Shown here one piece after another: positions 56,961 through 64,000 of a DNA stretch of 64,000 nucleotides (its first letter is position 1; every line of letters begins with the position of its first letter). The stretch spans positions 91,675,344 through 91,739,343 of the forward strand of contig NC_080073.1 of the NCBI RefSeq assembly GCF_949987535.1, in the 5' to 3' direction. The notes beneath the pieces are model-generated. The model ran no database searches. It had not been told where the DNA came from and saw nothing but the letters and a program-made list of their open reading frames with translations. This DNA is from Balaenoptera acutorostrata. Its lineage: Eukaryota; Chordata; Mammalia; Artiodactyla; Balaenopteridae. Both the position numbers and the translations under genes were made by a program.

Positions 56961-57940
56961 ATATTAGTTGGTATTTTCATACTCTTAACATTTCAGCTTC
57001 TAAGCCTGACCCTTTGTGTCAATTTCAAACTCAATGGACACTTTGAGTCTTGTGGGTAGGAGTTAGCACGAAGATGCAACAGAATCTGCTAATGGGATGA
57101 GAATCTTACCCAACCGCTCATCTAGGGAGGTGAGTGAATTTAATAAGTGTATGTGGAATCCAAAGCTATTTGCTCAAATAAAATATTTCTGTCACCATCA
57201 CAGAGCACATCGTGACTGTCTATATATAGGGTGGTGGCAGATCAACAACTCGAAGTTAACTCAACTTCAAGGCATGACAAGCAAGTGAACTGTAACGTTA
57301 TCTGCGGAAAAGACTTGACTATAATATAGCTTTATTCAGCCTTCTCCATTCTTCAGCTCTCCCGATGCTTTTGGAGTTGCCTCTGATGTTGCAGTTTCTC
57401 ATATGTTTTATTTAAATGTATTCTACTAGACAGTCCTTTGTGAAAGCAGAGCAGAATATTTGCTTGTCTGGGGGCTTCTGAATTATCTGGTGCTACAGTA
57501 ATAGCACAGGGCAACCCTCACCTTAACAGCTTTCTTTGCTACCCCATGTGTCCCTTAGGCTTGGACTCTTTTCTCACTGATCTTTGAAACACCTCTCTTG
57601 GACTGAAGTGGCCATCTTTAGAGAGAAGAGAGGGGTACTAACTAATGTTAATGACGTTAGCGATAAAGCTACCTGGGCTTTGATGATGGACAAGAAAGTA
57701 CAACCTCTTGCCATTCCTACTGCTATTTGGTTCTATGTTTCTGAGCTTCCCTGTTATGCCTTATTTTAAATAAGAATAATAAAGTTGGCATGGCAGGGAA
57801 TGGGATGGGGGGAAAGCAAAACTGTAGCTAAAACCCTACAAATTCACCCTTAATCTAAATCCTAGAAAGGTCAAGAAAGTGATATTGGAAGAATGATTAG
57901 GCATTTCTGTGAAGGTTATTCTCTCCATTGTTGGGTTCTT
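56961..57940. other. Unique non-coding DNA
   Basis: No gene or repeat recognised. Confidence 0.4.
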
Positions 57941-57944
57941 TTAT

Positions 57945-58020
57945 TTATTCAATAAATGTTTATTCAATCCCTAATATGTGTCAGGCGATGTTTTAAATTC
58001 TAACAGTTCAACAGTGAACA
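57945..58020 (-). mobile_element. L2 LINE 3' tip
   Basis: TTATTCAATAAATGTTTATTCAATCCCTAATATGTGTCAGGCGATGTT is reverse-complement L2 end. An L1 follows immediately. Confidence 0.7.
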
Positions 58021-58034
58021 AAGGAGAAATGCTG

Positions 58035-58720
58035 CTAAAAGGGAACCCTTAAACATTGTTGGGATTGTAAATTGGTGCAGCCATTATGGAAAGCAGTATG
58101 GAGTTTCTTCAAAAAGCTAAAAATAGAACTACCATATGATCCAGAAATTCCACTCCTGGGTATGTAGCCAAAGAAAACAAAAACACTAATCAAAAAGATA
58201 CATACACCCCAATGTTCACAGCAGCATTATTTACAATAGCCAAGATAATGGAAGCAACTTTAGTGTCTGTCAAGAGATGAATGGATAAAGAAGATGTGGT
58301 ATATATCTATACCAACAAAGTGGATGGACCTAGAGAGTATTATACTTAGTGAAATAAGTCAAACAGAGAAAGACACTCTATGTTACCACTTATATGTGGA
58401 ATCTAAAAAATAAACAAATGTATATAACAAAACAGAAACAGATTTACAGATATAGAGAACAAACTGGTGGTTACCAGTGGGGAGAGGGAAGGGGGGGGCA
58501 AGATAGTGGTAGGTGATTAAGAGACACAAATTACTAAGTATAAAATAGATAAGCAACAAGGATATACTGTATAGCACAGGGAAATATTGCCATTGTTTTG
58601 TTATGACTTTAAGTGGAGTATAATCTATAAAAATATTGAATCACTATGTTGTATACCTGAAACTAATATAATATTGTAAATCAACTATACTTCAATTAAC
58701 AGAGAGAGAGAGAGAGAAAC
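58035..58720 (+). mobile_element. L1 3' end (5'-truncated)
   Basis: Sense text: TTGGTGCAGCCATTATGGAAAGCAGTATGG, GAAATTCCACTCCTGGGTATG, GCAGCATTATTTACAATAGCCAAG, TATGTTGTATACCTGAAACTAATATAATATTG, ending CAACTATACTTCAATTAA with a GA-rich repeat (58700-58718) in place of poly-A. The final ORF2 codons are broken. Confidence 0.9.
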
Positions 58721-58839
58721 TCCTTCTCTTAGAAAGGAAATGCTCTTGGTCCCGTGTTCTTAATGTTGAAGGGTAGAGGTGGTGCAGGGTCCTTGAATAG
58801 GATTATCCCCAAAATTGTTCCATTTCCCAGTTGCTCAGA

Positions 58840-59470
58840 CCAAAATCTTCAGAATCAGCTTTGATCTGCTCATCACACCTTCTCTCAGGCTCTGCCTCCA
58901 AACTATCAGAAAATCTTGTTGACTCTTTCTTCAAGATCTAACCAGAATCTGACCATCTGACCACTCTGTCCCTATTGCTATCATCCTGGTTAACACCACC
59001 ATCGTTGCAAGAATGACATCATCTCCTATTGCCCCTCCCCTTGCTTACTTGCTCCAGCACATTGGCCCAATTTAGGGCTTTCATACTGGCTTTTTCCTCT
59101 TCATGGAATATTTTTCCAGCAGTCATACACTTGGCTAATTCATTCATTTCCCTCAAATCACTGTTCAAAACTCACTTTCTCAAGGACACCTATCTTGACT
59201 ACTCTATTTCAAGCTGTAAAGAGAATCCCTGCCAAGTGCTCTCTATTCCTCTTAGCTTGCTCTATTTTTTCTTTATTGCATAAAACTTACCCCATTCTAA
59301 CATAATAAACTTTATTTTATTACATTTATTTTTTATTATCTCTTTTCTCTCACCCATGTAAGATCAAGCATGGTAGGAATCTTTGTGTATTTTATTCACC
59401 AATGTTTCCTAAGTGCCTAGAGCAGTGTCTGGCCTATAGCAGGTGATAAAGAAATAGTTCCTTCGTTCAG
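58840..59470 (+). mobile_element. L2 LINE, long 3' segment
   Basis: About 630 bp following L2 order: GCTCATCACACC, CTTACTTGCTCCAGCACATTGGCCC, TCATGGAATATTTTTCCAGCAG, CACTGTTCAAAACTCACTTTCTCAAGGACACC, AAGATCAAGCATGGTAGGAATC, AGTGCCTAGAGCAGTGTCTGGCC. Decayed; no coding capacity. Confidence 0.8.
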
Positions 59471-59839
59471 AGGTCCATAAGCATCTTGAAATTGATTGCA
59501 AAATATCTGTATGCAGTTTTCCAGAAAGCAATATCATAGCTTTTATTAGGTAATCAGAGGGAAACGTGATCAAAACCAGTTCCAAAACCACTGTTATGCT
59601 TACCTATAATCTGGTTGATTTGAGGATTTCTTAGAAGTGATTTAGTTAGGAAAAAAACATGTGCAATTGTAACAATGTGTCTCAATTAGATGGTTTCTTG
59701 ACTCATATACTGGGATGCCTAAAAATCCTTGTGAGGACCAGTTGTAGAAGAAGAAAGGAGCAAATACGAGAAATATTAGGAGTGTCTTTCTTAGCAAAAA
59801 ACCTACAGCACGAATGACAATGCAGCTGGTAACTAATGC
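59471..59839. other. Non-coding, nothing recognised
   Basis: No repeat or exon signature. Confidence 0.4.
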
Positions 59840-60065
59840 TGCAAGTTAATAATAATGTTAATACTCATAATTATTGTATGTGGAACTTTTCATTCCAAAG
59901 TCTCTAGGTGCTTTATAAACATTAATTAGTGACATTTCACAACACCCTAGTGAGACAGTTAAGTATTATGATACCTATTTCATACCTTTAGATAAAAGAG
60001 TGTCTAAAGGTCATATAGCAAGATAAGAACAGAAACTAACGTAACTTTTGGAAACCCCTTCTCCC
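59840..60065 (-). mobile_element. MIR SINE, diverged
   Basis: GTGCTTTATAAACATTAATTAGTGACATTTCACAACACCCTAGTGAGACAGTTAAGTATTATGATACC is reverse-complement MIR. Confidence 0.6.
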
Positions 60066-60394
60066 CCAACTCCACTTCATCTCATGCCTGTAGCGAGCGG
60101 TAGGGGTCCCTTCCTTTTAGAACTGATCTGTGGGCTCTGGTGCAGATGGATTGTTTAAGGTAACACAGAGAAATACAGTATTCTATGGTGGCCTCAGAGG
60201 AGTTGCTGGAGCTAAATGATAGAGCTATTGTTTTGTTTTTATTTTAAAAGAACTTTTCAAAGCAGCTAATATTCCCTTTGCCATTCTTTCCCTACCTTTG
60301 TCTTTCCTTTTGTGGGTTTGACATGCTTTTCATTGTTTTGTTCCTGTTCTATGTATTAGCTCTCCAGCCTTTGATCCAGCACTTGTGCCCCAGT

Positions 60395-60500
60395 CCCAGC
60401 TGTCAATGCCATGAATTAACTGTGGGACCCCAGGCAAGGCCCTGAGCCCCTTGGACCTCAGTCTCTTCATCCATTAATGGGCACACTCGCTTCAGCATCT
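60395..60500 (+). mobile_element. MIR SINE fragment
   Basis: AACTGTGGGACCCCAGGCAAGGCCCTGAGCCCCTTGGACCTCAGTCTCTTCATCCATTAATGGGC matches the MIR core order. Confidence 0.65.
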
Positions 60501-62580
60501 CTACATTTCCTTTAACAATGGAAGACCATGGTTCAGGAGAGGGGAATTCTTGGAGAGGGCTTCTTCAGGTCAGTGTTCACATTCGAGGCATAACAAGGCC
60601 AAAAGTTACTGGAGGCGCTTCTTCACCAACTTGGAAGAGAAGCCTCTAAATGTTCTGTTAGTAAAAATGGTCTACAACAGGTTTGGTGCCAGTTTTCATT
60701 CACTTCTGAGACCCTCTTATTGATGGTCACAAACTGTGATTTTCTTGTGGATGGGTTTAGAAAACAAGGTTGGTCCCTTGTTCTTTTCCGGTCTTTGAGA
60801 AAAGAGTAGCTTCTCTCAGGAATGGCTCTTCCTCTTATACTTCCCTCACTTCTGTTTCTACTTCTTTAGGAATCTCTTTGTCCCTCACAGGGCGTGTCAT
60901 TTCACATCTTAATCACTTTGAGTGTAATCTCATTAGAGATAATCCCGTTTGCCAAAGGGTCAGTATCTTTCCTGGGTACAGAGGAAGGGATTCCTATCAT
61001 TTGTCTTGGAAACCCAATCCAGCCTGAGTTATAAAGAGAGTGATCATGGCTGAATTCTTCCTCTGACTTTTGATATTGGCACTGAAATACATGAGGTGGA
61101 TTCTTTAAATCTGTCACACTAAATTTCTATCAGTCTTGGCTTTAGACAGAAAGGGCATAATAAAAAAAAATGGTTTTGTTGGCAGTTTAAATGAAGCAAG
61201 TGTTTTGTTCACTTATGAAAAATGTAAGGGACTTTAAAAAATTAATCTGGTAATTATGTCTTCTTGTGACCACTCAGCTTTTCTTTGTGGGGATAAAAGT
61301 ACTTAGAAGCAAACAAAAGAGCAAACAAACACAAAACACACACATGACTTCCTTCCCCTTTTTAACTTCGAACACTTGCCTTATAGTAATTCTCATCAAG
61401 CAGTTCTGAGGTGGTAAAATTCCAGATCACTGAAGCAACCACATTTGGGTGGTTGAGACCTTGTTTCAAGGAGGGCCAGGACTGAGTGTATGCAAAGCTG
61501 GATGATGTGAGCAGGGATCCATTTTTGCAGGAAGTGCCAGTCCATATGGCTCCTTGTTTGTCATACCATACATCGCATTAAACGTGTGAAACAACTCCTA
61601 TGGAAGCCCCATCTCTCTCTGCGGCTCTCCTTCCCCAGGATGCAACTGATTTAAATCCTCACATTCTTAAAGTGGGGGTGGGAGTGGTAAACAGCAGTCA
61701 TTCTCATTTGATAGTTTGTAAAAAGAAAAGATGTTGGTACCACTCACTGACTGGCTAATGAATAATCAGATTTCACAGCGTGAGTGCTGGGGTGGTAATT
61801 TGGTCACACACCATGCTCCAAACCCATGGAATAGTGCTTCATTAATGTGAAGACCTGTATAATCAAACAATTAGCAGTCTCTCTGCAACGAAAGCAGCTT
61901 TTCATCAGCATATATACTTCGTCGAAAGATGAGTCCCAAATCAGTGGATCTGACAGCAACTGGTCTTAACACTAACTCTACAACAGTACCACGAAGGGGG
62001 ACGTGCATCTTTTTCACCCTTAACCTTTAGCTGAGGATGCACAGCAACGTGGGCTTCAACATCACTGAATGGTAGCAGAAGTGTAGGAAATACGAGGTTA
62101 GGAGAATGTCTTTTATTTTTATTTATATAATCTCCAATTTTATAGCTTTTGTGTTTTTCCTCATGTTACACTTTTTAGGGTTAAGAAGCTTGGGAGGATA
62201 GTTTGAATTATCATGGGGAAAGAGAAAGCTTCTTTTAAAGAAAATTTTTGCTTTTTTCATCTTGCTTACTTACATCAATGATTTGTGTCATCTTCATTTT
62301 AATATAGCTGATTAGCCCCTTTGGAGACTTTCTCTTGGTAACCATGGAGAAAGGGTACTCTTTTATGGCAGAATCTCTCTTTTGCTTTGTTGACTAATTC
62401 GCATCAAATGAATGCCCAACAGGAGTGTTCATAGAATCAGGAGGCAGAGAACCCATCTGTGGGTTCCTGATGCCCTATGGTTCTGAGTCTCTTTCTATCC
62501 CCTAAACAAGTTCTGAATATACTGGGTCACTTTCAACATATTGCTCAGTGGCAAGGAGGTGAGAAATGTTAATGCAGTAC
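60501..62580. other. Repeat-poor non-coding DNA
   Basis: About 2 kb without recognised repeats or genes. It includes a possible conserved block at 61700-61960. Confidence 0.45.
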
Positions 62581-64000
62581 TTTTTTTTTTTAAACATCTT
62601 TATTGGAGTATAATTGCTTTACATTGTTGTGTTAGTTTCTGCTGTATAACAAAGTGAATCAGCTATATGCATACTTATATCCCCATATCCCCTCCCTCTT
62701 GCTTCTCCCTCCCACCCTCTCTATCCCACCCCTCTAGGTGGTCACAAAGCACTCAGCTGATCTCCCTGTGCTATGCGGCTGCTTCCCACTAGCTATCTGT
62801 TTTACATTTGGTACTGTATATATGTCAATGCCACTCTTTCACTTCGTCCCAGCTTACCCCTCCCCCTCCCTGTGTCCTTAAGTCCACTCTCTACGTCTGC
62901 ATCTTTATTCCTGCCCTGCCCCTAGGTTCTTCAGGAGCATTTTTTTTTTAGATTCCATATGTATGTGTTAGCATACGGTATTTGTTTTTCGCTTTCTGAC
63001 TTACTTCACTCTGTATGACAGTCTCTAGGTCCATCCACCTCACTACAAATAACTCAACTTCATTTCTTTTTATGGCTGAGTAATATTCCATTGTACATAT
63101 GTACCACATCTTCTTTATCCATTCATCTGTCTATGGACACCTAGGTTGCTTCCATGTCCTGGCTATTGTAAATAGTGCTGCAATGAACATTTTGGTACAT
63201 GACTCTTTTTGAATTATGGTTTTCTCAGGATATATGCCCAGTCGTGGGATTCCTGGGTCATGTGGTAGTTCTATTTTTAGTTTTTTAAGGAACTTCCATA
63301 CTGTTCTCCATAGTGGCTGTATCAATTTACATACCCACCAACAGTGTAGGAGGGTTCCCTTTTCTCCACACCCTCTCCAGCATTTATTGTTTGTAGATTT
63401 TTTGATGATGGCCATTCTGACCAGTGTGAGGTGATACTGCATTGTAGTTTTGATTTGCATTTCTCTAATGATTAGTGATGTTGAGCATCCTTTCATGTGT
63501 TTGTTGGCAATCTGTATATCTTCTTTGGAGAAATGTCTATTTAGGTCTTCTGCCGATTTTTGTGTTGGGTTGTTTCTTTTTTTGATATTGAGCTGTATGA
63601 GCTGCCTGTATATTTTGGAGATTAATCCTCTGTCACTTGCTTCATTTGCAAATATTTTCTCCCATTCTGAGGGTTGTCTTTTTGTCTTGTTTATGGTTTC
63701 CTTTGCTGTGCAAAAGCTTAGGTCCCATTTGTTTATTTTTGTTTTTATTTCCATTTCTCTAGGAGGTGGGTCAAAAAGGATCTTGCTGTGATTTATGTCA
63801 TAGAGTGTTCGGCCCATGTTTTCCTCTAAGAGGTTGATAGTGTCTAGCCTTACATTTAGGTCTTCAATCCATTTTGAGTTTATTTTTGTGTATGGTGTTA
63901 GGGAGTGTGCTAATTTCATTCTTTTACATGTAGCTGTCCAGTTTTCCCAGCATCACTTATTGACAAGGCTGTCTTTTCTCCACTGTATATTCTTGCTTCC
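62581..64000 (-). mobile_element. L1 3' part, continues past the right edge
   Basis: A T run at 62580-62591 (poly-A), then the same 3' UTR as at 12652 (AACATCTTTATTGGAGTATAATTGC), then ORF2. By eye it is highly similar to 12652-14085. The 5' part lies outside the window, so full length cannot be judged. Confidence 0.95.
62948..64000 (-). pseudogene. L1 ORF2 C-terminal part (partial, broken)
   Basis: The natural stop is at 62950-62948. The longest open stretch is 63919-63131 and carries the C-terminal region ([62 protein letters not shown]). A premature stop at about 63131 follows TWKQPRCP. Relative to the copy at 13022-16796 it lacks 12 bases in frame near 63718 ([10 protein letters not shown] against [14 protein letters not shown]). 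Another break lies upstream of 63919, near the window edge. The reverse-transcriptase core is outside the window. Confidence 0.9.

Overview
This window is mammalian nuclear DNA and I find no intact protein-coding gene or functional RNA gene in it. The best clue to the organism is its SINEs. Seven copies share a tRNA-derived, roughly 300-360 bp sequence that starts GGGCTTCCCTGGTGGCGCAG and carries A-box- and B-box-like motifs. That is the CHR SINE family of whales, hippos and ruminants. Bovine-specific repeats such as BovB or Bov-tA were not seen, and the young L1 3' ends look cetartiodactyl, so a cetacean is my best guess (inference, about 0.8).

Layout. 1-2.4 kb: unique DNA with a 106-bp direct duplication, the second copy running into a 28-bp palindrome and a 14-bp-stem hairpin. 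2.7-6.8 kb: dense old repeats (L1M, hAT MITEs, MIR, L2), two CHR SINEs and a short L1 with a perfect target-site duplication. 6.8-12.3 kb: mostly unique DNA with MIR, an L1 3'-UTR piece and a MaLR LTR. 12.65-19.29 kb: a full-length, inactivated L1 on the minus strand with both ORFs recognisable. 19.3-24.7 kb: MER5A, L2, MIR, L1 fragments and a CHR SINE. 24.7-31.9 kb: repeat-poor, possibly with conserved non-coding sequence. 31.9-36 kb: a CHR SINE, an internally deleted Tigger element and an MLT1 LTR. 36-40 kb: repeat-poor. 40-47.4 kb: nested L2/L1/SINE insertions. 47.4-55.5 kb: old L1, three MaLR LTRs, L2 and two CHR SINEs inside one ancient L1. 55.5-62.6 kb: mostly unique with MIR, L2 and an L1 3' end. 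62.58-64 kb: the 3' part of a second young L1 on the minus strand, running off the window.

Nothing here acts as an operon or pathway. The DNA is either intergenic or inside a large intron, and its story is successive retrotransposition. Nested insertions with target-site duplications give a relative order: L2, MIR and old L1 first, then MaLR and Tigger, then CHR SINEs and cetartiodactyl L1. No new biological system was found. The most useful leads are the duplication/palindrome pair near 1-2.4 kb, the L1 with an upstream ORF in its 5' UTR, and three repeat-free stretches that may be regulatory.
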